Source: JBOFEH01 sp051650265 (GTDB lineage: Bacteria; Bacillota; Clostridia; Lachnospirales; Cellulosilyticaceae). Taken from it: a DNA stretch of 6,826 bases. Below the pieces are notes generated by a model. The model worked only from the letters and a program-made list of their open reading frames with translations. It was not told the DNA's origin and ran no database searches. Numbering within the stretch: the first letter of the stretch is position 1; the number at the start of each line of letters is the position of its first letter. Below, one piece after another: positions 1 to 6,486 of the stretch. The stretch is taken from positions 1 to 6,826 of the forward strand of contig JBOFIR010000275.1 of the NCBI GenBank assembly GCA_051650265.1, given 5' to 3'. The translations under genes were made by a program, and so were the position numbers.

Positions 1-390
1 TATGAATTGATCCATATCAACAATGGTATTCATGTACATGGTGTCACGCCTGAGGTGTATAAGCACAATTTAAAGAGGATATTCCAATGGATTCATCTTA
101 TTTCACCACATACTCAAATTATGTTCTGTAATACGACACCATTTAGTAAAAAGGGATCAGGAGAAGCGTATTGGGTGTTTGATCCTGAGGCCTCTCAGAT
201 ATTAATAGAGCTGAATGATATGGCCATGCAAGTCTGTCATGGAATGCATATTCCTGTAAATGATTTATTTAAAGTATGCATCAGTGAAAACCTTCAAAAA
301 AGTGATGGGGTTCATTTTCAGGAAAGTGGTTATCTAAGATTAGCAGAATGTGTAGTAAAAAGCATAGGTGAGAGATTGAATACAATTTAG
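1..390 (+). CDS. SGNH/GDSL-type hydrolase, C-terminal part (5' end off window)
   Basis: The reading frame is open from the first base to the TAG at 388-390, giving 129 residues; the start lies left of the window. Two features point to the SGNH hydrolase superfamily, whose members deacylate esters, often acetylated sugars. Near the left edge is NNGIH (residues 7-11), which fits the block III position where the oxyanion-hole Asn sits in variants of the GxND motif. Near the end is SDGVHFQESGY (residues 101-111), the block V D-x-x-H signature, with Asp102 and His105 as the expected catalytic pair. The nucleophilic Ser block I and any signal peptide would be upstream and cannot be seen, so location and substrate are unknown. 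A terminator follows directly, so this gene ends its own transcript. The neighbouring carbohydrate genes make a sugar-ester substrate plausible, but that is inference. Confidence 0.8.
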   Translation, partial: YELIHINNGIHVHGVTPEVYKHNLKRIFQWIHLISPHTQIMFCNTTPFSKKGSGEAYWVFDPEASQILIELNDMAMQVCHGMHIPVNDLFKVCISENLQKSDGVHFQESGYLRLAECVVKSIGERLNTI

Positions 391-411
391 AAGTATGGGT
401 AGGGTAAGCCG

Positions 412-460
412 AAAGAGAGAAAACCATAAATGAAATAGGTTTCTCTCTTTTTATTATTTT
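412..460 (+). terminator. Rho-independent terminator after the SGNH hydrolase gene
   Basis: AAAGAGAGAAA (412-422) pairs with TTTCTCTCTTT (440-450). One bulged A (423) and a further CC/GG step (424-425 with 438-439) extend the stem. The loop is 12 nt, and a T-rich tail (TTTATTATTTT) overlaps and follows the 3' arm. It starts about 20 nt after the stop codon, as expected for the end of that transcript. Confidence 0.8.
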
Positions 461-481
461 AGAGTAATATAAAAATAGAAC

Positions 482-511
482 TTGTACATTATATGGGAAA
501 ATATATATAAT
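482..511 (+). promoter_or_regulatory. Candidate sigma-A promoter for the 806-aa protein gene
   Basis: A perfect TATAAT -10 box lies at 506-511, and a weak -35-like TTGTAC lies 18 nt upstream at 482-487. Transcription would begin near 518, leaving an untranslated leader of about 120 nt before the ATG at 640. The region is very A/T-rich, so chance -10 matches are expected. The position after a terminator and before a well-placed ribosome binding site supports it. Confidence 0.4.
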
Positions 512-570
512 ATATTAAAGTGATAAAATTTTTAATATTATGAATATAACAGCATGGAAATTAGTTGTAG

Positions 571-586
571 CAAAAACAGATTTTTG
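571..586. repeat. Short inverted repeat in the leader of the 806-aa protein gene
   Basis: CAAAAA (571-576) and TTTTTG (581-586) are perfect 6-bp arms around CAGA. A direct repeat of TTGTAG flanks it (565-570 and 584-589). It lies downstream of the candidate promoter and about 54 nt before the start codon, a position suited to a repressor or roadblock site. Six A/T-rich base pairs could also arise by chance. Confidence 0.25.
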
Positions 587-628
587 TAGTTAACAGGATA
601 GGATTGGAGCTATTAAAGCATAATCAGT

Positions 629-635
629 GGAGGAG
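629..635 (+). promoter_or_regulatory. Ribosome binding site that sets the start at 640
   Basis: GGAGGAG at 629-635 lies 4 nt before ATG 640. The in-frame TTG at 604, which would add 12 residues, has no comparable site upstream, so the ATG is preferred. Confidence 0.75.
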
Positions 636-639
636 AAAT

Positions 640-3060
640 ATGGAGACTTTGAGGATTAATAAGTTAAAGTATGAGGTTATTTTAGATGAAGCAGGAAAGA
701 TCAAGCAGATCAGTGATAAAAGGAATGTGCAGGCTAACTGGGTTGCACAAGGCGAGGGATATCAATTTGCAAGGCCTTTTATCAATGGGACACAGGAAGG
801 CGAGCAGGAGATCAAGTGTAAGGTGATGGATTACTGTGAGGAGGGTGTAAAACTACAGTCAGATTCAGGGGCGACTCAACTCGCTTATCGTTTTGAGGAA
901 GAGAGTATATGGATTGACTTGGAGATACCTGTAGGACTTGGGCCAAGGGCAGGGTTACAAATGGACTTTAACTTACTTGATTTACCACAGAATGGTTCAT
1001 GGGAGCATCAAGGGATGCCTACTGTAATTTATACAGATGAAGAACAGGAATACGGCTATTTTATTTTTGAAACATCGGATAAGCGATATCTAGCATTATG
1101 TGTACATAAACCGTTTGCAGCATGGCGTATCAAGTATAGTTATGAGGGACATAGAATGACAGGGTTTCAGATCTTAGCTGAGGCAACAGATGTCTATACG
1201 GGCAGTGAGAGGCCGTTAAGAAGAGTGAAAACTTTACAACTTCAACTCATCTTTAAAGAAAGTATAAAAGACTGTCTAGAAGCAATGAGTGGGGCGTTGA
1301 ACATACCGATGGCGTATTATGAATTATCAGGTGGAGCATTAGGGAGCCAAATACCCATTGAAATATTTGGGCAGGCAGATACTATTTTAGTGAAAAGTCC
1401 GAGTGGAAAGGAAGTAGAGCAGCAAGGGGATTTTGTACTTAAGTTAGAGGAAGCGGGCATTTATGAAGTGATTGCAAAAACAAATGATCGCAAGACACAT
1501 GTGAGTCGTTTGTTAGGTTGTGAAACCTGGGAAAAGACATTTGATAAGGTAAATGCATTTTATAAAGCACATTTCCAGCAGCCAGAAGGGGCGTTTGCGA
1601 GAGTCATCTGGCAAGATTCATTAAGTCCTAAAGCAGGCATTACCTTTGAAGGGGTGAGATTTGGTGATCCGCATTCATTAATGTCCTGTCGTACTGGGGA
1701 GTTTGGTGGATTTTGTGCATGGGCGATGATTAAGAATTGTTTAATGTTTGAGAAGAAGGAAGAGCTTTTGGAATCGATTCATCGTTATATTTATCATTGG
1801 GCACTAAATAAAGGGCATGAAGAGCAACCTTTTCCAGGGACTGTTTATAAATATCCTCAAATCTTTCAAGAGCGAGAGTATGGACCTTATCATTTATACC
1901 ATGAAATCAATTATCCTCAGCATGAAGTCTTCTTGCTAGAACAATTAGTGGACTGCTATGAGCTAGGGGAAGATGTACTAGAAGATATAATCCTATTAGG
2001 GGAGCACTTTGTAAAAGAGCATATGCAAGACGGAGTAGTTATTTGCCAAAATCACAAAAATGGAGAAGCCGTGGACTACTGTACGGTACATGCACCTATA
2101 GTTGCTTTAATTAAGGTGATGAAGGTATTAAGAGCAGTAGGATCTGAAAAACATACACTCTTTTATCAAGCTGCACATCAATTAGCAGAACATCTTTATC
2201 AAAGAGGAGGGAGTTTTCCAACAGAGGGTGAGCCTTGTACAGAAGATGGGTCAATGGCTTGTAGTGCCATTAGTCTTTTGTGGGCCTACCGGGAGATCGA
2301 GGCAAAACCAGAATACCTCGAACTCGCTAAGCAATTGATTCAGCAACATGAGATGTTGGTGATGAAAGGCATGGATTGTAGGATGTCTCAATCCTCTATT
2401 AGATTTTGGGAAACACAATATGAATCCAGAGATTGGGGGCCATCTATCAATGCTGGCCATGGCTGGACCATGTGGATTGTTGAGGCGAAAGGCTTATTGG
2501 CGGAATTGACAGGGGATATTGAGGTATTAAAGGAGGCTTATGCAGGGACACTTACCAATTTAGCCCGTATAGATGAAAGAGGTGGTATGCCTTGTAGCTA
2601 TACACCTGATATGATTCCTGGGACACCTCATGGTAGTGCACTGCTTGAAGCAGAAGTCATTCGAACAGGGAACTTTAATGATCTTAGACCTACCACATCT
2701 GTGATGGGGATGAGGTATCCAGTGCATACGTATTCTGCAAGTGGTAATTATAGCTTGATTAAGTCAGCAGAGCTTTGGAATCATTTATCAGGAGTTTGTT
2801 TAGAGAAGGGAATTGCAGTTAATGGCAACCTAGACAATGGCATCTTTAAAAGTGCAGCAGCTCAGTGGGATACTTTGATCCTTGATAAGGTGCCAGAGCA
2901 GGAACTACTACTAGACTGCACAGATGTAAAGGCGTTAACGATTAGATGGAAGGAAGCGTATAATCAAGCAATTCAAATAGAAGGAGCTGAGATTAGTGCT
3001 CAGACTCAAACAATAATCCGATTAAAACCAACGGGTAATGTGATAAAGCTTAAAAGATAA
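640..3060 (+). CDS. Uncharacterised 806-aa protein, six-hairpin-glycosidase-like
   Basis: I do not recognise a named family. The ATG at 640 is chosen for its GGAGGAG site. Residues 1 to about 230 are rich in beta-strand patterns, and about 240-300 look like an Ig-like sandwich. About 310-690 are mostly helical, and the last ~110 are mixed or beta. This order resembles cytoplasmic carbohydrate enzymes with a beta domain followed by an (alpha/alpha)6 barrel. Polar and aromatic clusters that could line an active site include RFGDPH (340-345), CRTGEFGGFCAW (350-361), EYGPYHLYHEINYPQHE (413-429), TEDGSMACS (534-542), ESRDWGPSINAGHGW (595-609) and PCSYTPDMIPGTPHG (651-665). There is no signal peptide or membrane segment, and 17 cysteines favour the cytoplasm. 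It precedes a GH89 alpha-N-acetylglucosaminidase by 200 nt, so a role in glycan breakdown (hydrolase, lyase or phosphorylase) is inferred. Activity and substrate are unknown. Confidence 0.85.
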   Translation: METLRINKLKYEVILDEAGKIKQISDKRNVQANWVAQGEGYQFARPFINGTQEGEQEIKCKVMDYCEEGVKLQSDSGATQLAYRFEEESIWIDLEIPVGLGPRAGLQMDFNLLDLPQNGSWEHQGMPTVIYTDEEQEYGYFIFETSDKRYLALCVHKPFAAWRIKYSYEGHRMTGFQILAEATDVYTGSERPLRRVKTLQLQLIFKESIKDCLEAMSGALNIPMAYYELSGGALGSQIPIEIFGQADTILVKSPSGKEVEQQGDFVLKLEEAGIYEVIAKTNDRKTHVSRLLGCETWEKTFDKVNAFYKAHFQQPEGAFARVIWQDSLSPKAGITFEGVRFGDPHSLMSCRTGEFGGFCAWAMIKNCLMFEKKEELLESIHRYIYHWALNKGHEEQPFPGTVYKYPQIFQEREYGPYHLYHEINYPQHEVFLLEQLVDCYELGEDVLEDIILLGEHFVKEHMQDGVVICQNHKNGEAVDYCTVHAPIVALIKVMKVLRAVGSEKHTLFYQAAHQLAEHLYQRGGSFPTEGEPCTEDGSMACSAISLLWAYREIEAKPEYLELAKQLIQQHEMLVMKGMDCRMSQSSIRFWETQYESRDWGPSINAGHGWTMWIVEAKGLLAELTGDIEVLKEAYAGTLTNLARIDERGGMPCSYTPDMIPGTPHGSALLEAEVIRTGNFNDLRPTTSVMGMRYPVHTYSASGNYSLIKSAELWNHLSGVCLEKGIAVNGNLDNGIFKSAAAQWDTLILDKVPEQELLLDCTDVKALTIRWKEAYNQAIQIEGAEISAQTQTIIRLKPTGNVIKLKR

Positions 3061-3071
3061 GTGATTAGTAT

Positions 3072-3114
3072 AAGAGAGTCTTCTAAACCTAAGTGGTGAA
3101 GGGGACTCCTTTTT
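3072..3114 (+). terminator. Probable rho-independent terminator after the 806-aa protein gene
   Basis: Positions 3072-3084 pair with 3100-3112, including a GAGTC/GACTC core, two wobble pairs and one mismatch (3075/3109). An inner ACC/GGT pairing can extend the structure. TTTTT at 3110-3114 forms the tail. It begins 11 nt after the stop codon. It suggests that the following GH89 gene has its own promoter or depends on readthrough. Confidence 0.6.
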
Positions 3115-3187
3115 GCTAGATAAGATAAAGTATGTTTTCCTAGAGATTATAAAATTAAAAAAGAGTATATCAGATTGTGAAAAATGC

Positions 3188-3216
3188 TGGATAGAATAAG
3201 TTGAATTTATTAAAAT
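3188..3216 (+). promoter_or_regulatory. Weak candidate promoter for the GH89 gene
   Basis: TGGATA (3188-3193) and TAAAAT (3211-3216) are separated by 17 nt, matching the sigma-A consensus at 4 and 5 of 6 positions. Transcription would begin near 3223. An imperfect hairpin follows at once (3221-3230 with 3234-3243, one mismatch), just before the ribosome binding site at 3251-3258. The 3115-3260 gap is A/T-rich and other -10-like strings occur, so this is only a candidate. Confidence 0.25.
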
Positions 3217-3260
3217 AGAGAGAGTGGTTTGGAAAATAACTCTAATAATAAGGGGGAGAA

Positions 3261-5390
3261 ATGATGGTCAGTATATTAAGGGAGTTAATTAGTAGAAGGT
3301 TGGGCAATTACAATGACCAAATTGTATTAGAACAAATTGAACCTGATGAAGGGAGAGATGTGTTTGAAATTGGTAGTGAGAAAGAGCAAATTGTCTTAAG
3401 AGGAAACAATAACATAAGCTTAGCAAAGGCTTTGTATGAGTATCTTAAATACGAGGTGAATGCACAATTTTCTTGGTGTGGAGAGCATTTGGATTTACCA
3501 GAAAGATTGCCTGTGCCCCAGCAAAAAAGGCGTGTAGTGATTGAACAAAAACATAGGGTATATTTGAATTATTGTACACTCAATTATTCAGCTTCTTGGT
3601 GGGATTGGGAACGCTGGGAAAAAGAAATTGATTTTATGGCGCTGAATGGGATCAATATGCCACTATCTGTGGTGGGATTAGAGGGGGTTTGGTATGAAGC
3701 GTTATTAAAGATGGGTCTAACAGATGAAGAGGCGAGAGGATTTTTGGTTGGACCTGCATTTTTAGCGTGGCAATGGATGACCAATATTCAGAGTCATGGT
3801 GGTCCTTTACCTAAGTCGTGGATTGAAAAGCGTGTGGAGTTAGGAAAGAAAATTTTGGCGCGTCAGTTAGAATGGGGAATGCACCCGATTCAACAAGGGT
3901 TCACAGGATATGTTCCAACATTGTTTAAAGAAAAGTTTCCAGAAGCAAGGATACAGATTGAGGCACCTTGGTGTAATTTTGAAGGGACTGCTCAACTAGA
4001 TCCTTTAGATCCTTTATTTAAGTGTTTTGGACAGCTGTTTTTAGAGACACAAAAGGATATATTTGGAGCCCACCATTTTTATGCAGCAGATCCTTTCCAT
4101 GAAGGGACGCCTCCTGAGGATACCCCTGAGTATTTAACTAAAGTAGGAGCGGCTATTAGAGATCTAATGTTTGAATTTGACAATGAGGCAACATGGGTGA
4201 TGCAGGCCTGGTCTATACGCCAGGAGATTGCAACGACAGTACCGAAAGAGCGATTGATTGTACTGGATTTGAATGGAGAAACAGCTCAGCGTAAAGCATA
4301 TTTTTGGGGATATCCTTTTGTAACGGGTAACTTACATAATTTTGGGGGACGTATTAATTTACATGGAGATATCGCACTTTTGGCTCACAATCAGTATAGT
4401 AAGACAAAGCAGGTAGCGGATAATGTTTGTGGTACAGGGTTATTTATGGAAGCTATTGGACAAAATCCAGCATACTATGATTTGGCGTTTGAACAATTAA
4501 CGAGTAGTGATCAGGTAGACTTAATGTGTTGGTTTGATGGGTATATCTTGAGAAGATATGGCATGATAACGGAGGAAGCGAGACAAGCTTGGCGTATTCT
4601 TAGAGAAACAGTTTATAGACCAGGAACAAATGGGGTAGAGAAGAGTTCAATGATTTGTGCGAGACCAGCTATAGCAGTCAAAAAATCAGGCCCCAATGAT
4701 GGATTTGAAATTCCTTATGAAAATAAGAGGTTATTAAGCGCTTTAAACTTATTGCTCGAAGTGTACGATGTGTATAAAGGAAGTGACGGGTATCTTTATG
4801 ATTTAGTAGACCTTGCGAGACAAGTTCTGACCAACTATACACAATCTTTACAGACAGAGATAAGAATAGGATTTGAGCAGAAAGATTGGGAACGCTTTCA
4901 TGCAATGAAGCAACGTTTCCTAAAGACGTTAGAGGATACAGATGCTTTATTAGGTCTAAGGTCTGAATTTAGTTTTGAACAATGGGTAAAGGATGCGAGG
5001 CGTTGGGGAGATACAGTAGAGGAATGTGATTTCTATGAGTGGAATGCAAGCATGTTAGTAACAATCTGGGGCCCTGTGAAAGAACCGACTATTTTTGATT
5101 ATGCATGGAAAGAATGGTCAGGTTTAATTAGTCAATATTATAAGGTGAGATGGGAAAAATTCTATAGCTATGTGGAGACAACTATAGCAAAGGGAGAGCA
5201 ATATACAGAAGAGGGATTACCTTTAGTACATGCTAGAGAGAGTTTCCGGGCCAATGCGTTTTATGAGGAGCTAGCGGAGTGGGAGCTTGAGTGGATTGCG
5301 ACACCGAGACAGTTTGAGGAAGTCCTTAAAATGAAAAATTATGAAGAACTTCAAATACTTATGGCATCTTATCAATCGCTTATTGAATAG
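3261..5390 (+). CDS. Alpha-N-acetylglucosaminidase, GH89 (NAGLU family), cytoplasmic
   Basis: GH89 enzymes release terminal alpha-linked N-acetylglucosamine with retention. The match is collinear with human NAGLU as I recall it. An N-terminal domain (about 1-95) leads into the TIM barrel, with YLNYCTLNYSASWWDWERW (101-119), ALNGIN (127-132), GPAFLAW (164-170), YAADPFHEG (274-282) and HNFGG (359-363). Glu281 and Glu397 (in FMEAIGQN) align with the two catalytic glutamates of the family, Glu316 and Glu446 in human NAGLU. A helical C-terminal domain follows to residue 709, close to the 743 residues of the human enzyme. The N-terminus is charged with no signal peptide, and no carbohydrate-binding module is present, unlike large secreted clostridial GH89 proteins. 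It therefore probably trims imported oligosaccharides. The site AGGGGGAG (3251-3258) is closer to ideal spacing for the second ATG (3264), so the protein may start one residue later. Confidence 0.95.
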   Translation: MMVSILRELISRRLGNYNDQIVLEQIEPDEGRDVFEIGSEKEQIVLRGNNNISLAKALYEYLKYEVNAQFSWCGEHLDLPERLPVPQQKRRVVIEQKHRVYLNYCTLNYSASWWDWERWEKEIDFMALNGINMPLSVVGLEGVWYEALLKMGLTDEEARGFLVGPAFLAWQWMTNIQSHGGPLPKSWIEKRVELGKKILARQLEWGMHPIQQGFTGYVPTLFKEKFPEARIQIEAPWCNFEGTAQLDPLDPLFKCFGQLFLETQKDIFGAHHFYAADPFHEGTPPEDTPEYLTKVGAAIRDLMFEFDNEATWVMQAWSIRQEIATTVPKERLIVLDLNGETAQRKAYFWGYPFVTGNLHNFGGRINLHGDIALLAHNQYSKTKQVADNVCGTGLFMEAIGQNPAYYDLAFEQLTSSDQVDLMCWFDGYILRRYGMITEEARQAWRILRETVYRPGTNGVEKSSMICARPAIAVKKSGPNDGFEIPYENKRLLSALNLLLEVYDVYKGSDGYLYDLVDLARQVLTNYTQSLQTEIRIGFEQKDWERFHAMKQRFLKTLEDTDALLGLRSEFSFEQWVKDARRWGDTVEECDFYEWNASMLVTIWGPVKEPTIFDYAWKEWSGLISQYYKVRWEKFYSYVETTIAKGEQYTEEGLPLVHARESFRANAFYEELAEWELEWIATPRQFEEVLKMKNYEELQILMASYQSLIE

Positions 5391-5406
5391 AAAAAAGCAA
5401 TGAATA

Positions 5407-5452
5407 AAATCCCCCTATATACAAATCGAAAGAGGTGAGTATAGGGGGATTT
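5407..5452 (+). terminator. Perfect 13-bp hairpin after the GH89 gene, probable terminator
   Basis: AAATCCCCCTATA (5407-5419) is exactly complementary to TATAGGGGGATTT (5440-5452), around a 20-nt loop. The position 17 nt after the GH89 stop codon fits a terminator. The 3' flank is only GGATTAAATTAATAATT, with no continuous T-run, so efficiency is uncertain. On the opposite strand a T6 run lies about ten nucleotides beyond the stem. Confidence 0.6.
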
Positions 5453-5467
5453 GGATTAAATTAATAA

Positions 5468-5496
5468 TTGTGAGTGAGCTTGACCTATGTTATCCT
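5468..5496 (+). promoter_or_regulatory. Candidate promoter for the RluF-like gene
   Basis: TTGTGA (5468-5473) and TATCCT (5491-5496) are spaced by 17 nt, each matching the sigma-A consensus at 4 of 6 positions. Initiation near 5503 would give a leader of about 37 nt before the TTG start at 5540. The site lies after the hairpin that ends the GH89 transcript. The match is modest. Confidence 0.3.
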
Positions 5497-5526
5497 AATA
5501 CAAAAAGACAGATCAACTAGCTCGGT

Positions 5527-5531
5527 GGAGG
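5527..5531 (+). promoter_or_regulatory. Ribosome binding site that sets the TTG start at 5540
   Basis: GGAGG lies 8 nt before TTG 5540. The longer in-frame GTG starts at 5474 and 5525 have no such site and add residues foreign to the family. An out-of-frame ATG-AAT-TGA (5535-5543) lies between the site and the TTG and overlaps it. Confidence 0.7.
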
Positions 5532-5539
5532 ATAATGAA

Positions 5540-6220
5540 TTGAGAATTAATAAGTTGCTAAGTAACAAAGGCATTTGTTCGAGGAGACAGGCCAGGGATC
5601 TGATAGAGGCACAGCGTATTTTAGTTAATAATGTGCTTTGCACACAAGGTCAGTGGGTAGAAGAAGCAGATGAAATCTGTATTGATGGAGAGCAAATTGT
5701 AGCGCAAGAGAAAGTATATATTTTGTTGCATAAACCAGTAGGGATTACATGTACTTTGGCAGAGGAAGTGAAAGATAACATTATCAGTTTTATCAATTAT
5801 CCTGGATATATCTTTCCAGTAGGGCGATTAGATAAAGATTCGCAGGGCCTAATTCTGATGACTAATGATGGTGAATTAGCGAATCAAATCCTAGATTCAG
5901 AGCATGAACATGAAAAAGAATATAAAGTAACATTAGATCGTGCATTTGATGAAGCTTTTATAGTAGGGATGTCTAAGGGTGTAAAATTGGGAGATGTCTA
6001 TACTCGGCCTTGTCAAGTAAAACGTCTAACAGAAGATACCTTTAGCATTACACTTACTCAAGGGCTGAATCGGCAAATTAGAAAGATGAGTCAAGCTTTT
6101 GGGTATAAAGTGGTTAGATTGGAACGGATACGTATTTTACATTTGACCATAGAAAACTTAGGTTATGGCAAGTGGAGAAATCTTACACCAGAAGAAGTAG
6201 CATTTTTAAAAATAATTTAA
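5540..6220 (+). CDS. rluF: 23S rRNA pseudouridine synthase, RluF-type
   Basis: RsuA/RluB/E/F-family enzymes isomerise specific uridines in ribosomal RNA; RluF acts on 23S U2604 in E. coli. From the TTG start the protein has 226 residues. An S4 RNA-binding domain comes first (about 1-60, with RINKLLSNKGICSRRQAR near the N-terminus), then the catalytic domain. The hallmark FPVGRLDKDSQGLILMTNDG surrounds the catalytic Asp98. The variant GRLDKDSQGL, the HEKEYKVT segment, the GMSKGV segment and QGLNRQIRKM all match RluF more closely than RsuA or RluB. It lacks the basic C-terminal tail of the 290-residue E. coli protein. The start is chosen from GGAGG at 5527-5531 and from family homology, which begins at this residue. 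It lies upstream of an initiator tRNA that has its own promoter, so the two share only a translation theme. The exact target uridine is inferred from similarity. Confidence 0.92.
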   Translation: MRINKLLSNKGICSRRQARDLIEAQRILVNNVLCTQGQWVEEADEICIDGEQIVAQEKVYILLHKPVGITCTLAEEVKDNIISFINYPGYIFPVGRLDKDSQGLILMTNDGELANQILDSEHEHEKEYKVTLDRAFDEAFIVGMSKGVKLGDVYTRPCQVKRLTEDTFSITLTQGLNRQIRKMSQAFGYKVVRLERIRILHLTIENLGYGKWRNLTPEEVAFLKII

Positions 6221-6228
6221 AAAATAAC

Positions 6229-6257
6229 TTGCTATTTGCGGCGGTTCATGTTAAAGT
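6229..6257 (+). promoter_or_regulatory. Promoter for tRNA-fMet
   Basis: TTGCTA (-35, 6229-6234) and TAAAGT (-10, 6252-6257) are 17 nt apart, with an extended -10 TG at 6249-6250. Initiation would be near 6264, leaving a short 5' leader of about 16 nt for RNase P to remove. It starts just after the RluF-like stop codon. Confidence 0.55.
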
Positions 6258-6279
6258 AATGGCAGGAAAGAAAATACGT

Positions 6280-6352
<73 letters not shown>

Positions 6353-6367
6353 TGGCAAGTAGCCTAG

Positions 6368-6400
6368 AACTCTTATATCTTTTGGTATAAGAGTTTTTTT
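6368..6400 (+). terminator. Strong rho-independent terminator after tRNA-fMet
   Basis: AACTCTTATATC (6368-6379) pairs with GGTATAAGAGTT (6384-6395) over 12 bp including one wobble pair. The loop is TTTT, and five further T residues follow (6396-6400). It begins 16 nt after the mature tRNA end. Confidence 0.9.
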
Positions 6401-6429
6401 GCTATGAGGCTATAAAACGTATAAACTAT

Positions 6430-6460
6430 TTGATAAACTAAGAAAATAACAAACTAAAAT
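6430..6460 (+). promoter_or_regulatory. Candidate promoter for the pentapeptide-repeat gene
   Basis: TTGATA (6430-6435) and TAAAAT (6455-6460) each match the sigma-A consensus at 5 of 6 positions, with a long 19-nt spacer. It sits between the tRNA terminator and the ribosome binding site. The -10 box lies inside the left arm of the palindrome at 6454-6474. Confidence 0.4.
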
Positions 6461-6474
6461 AAGTATTATTTTAG
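6454..6474. promoter_or_regulatory. 9-3-9 palindrome over the -10 box, candidate operator
   Basis: CTAAAATAA (6454-6462) and TTATTTTAG (6466-6474) are perfect inverted arms around GTA. The left arm contains the candidate -10 box, and the right arm overlaps the first two bases of the AGGTGGAGG ribosome binding site (6473-6481). It could be a dimeric repressor site or a weak RNA hairpin touching the ribosome binding site. No regulator gene is nearby, so binding is unproven. Confidence 0.4.
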
Positions 6475-6486
6475 GTGGAGGTTCAT

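Noticed and set aside
7..390. Complete small gene starting at TTG 7
   Set aside because: The frame stays open to the window edge, no ribosome binding site is visible, and the protein is clearly the C-terminal part of a larger SGNH hydrolase.
604..639. Longer N-terminus for the 806-aa protein from TTG 604
   Set aside because: It has no ribosome binding site, while ATG 640 has GGAGGAG 4 nt upstream; the added segment would include that site as coding sequence.
2251..2460. Minus-strand reading frame inside the 806-aa gene
   Set aside because: It lies wholly within a well-supported gene, with no family resemblance in its product.
3584..3784. Minus-strand reading frame inside the GH89 gene
   Set aside because: It is antisense to conserved GH89 motifs and has no recognisable product.
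4678..4905. Second minus-strand reading frame inside the GH89 gene
   Set aside because: It is antisense to a conserved coding region and has no recognisable product.
5474..5539. GTG 5474 start for the RluF-like gene
   Set aside because: The first 22 residues do not match the family, there is no ribosome binding site, and a candidate promoter overlaps this stretch.
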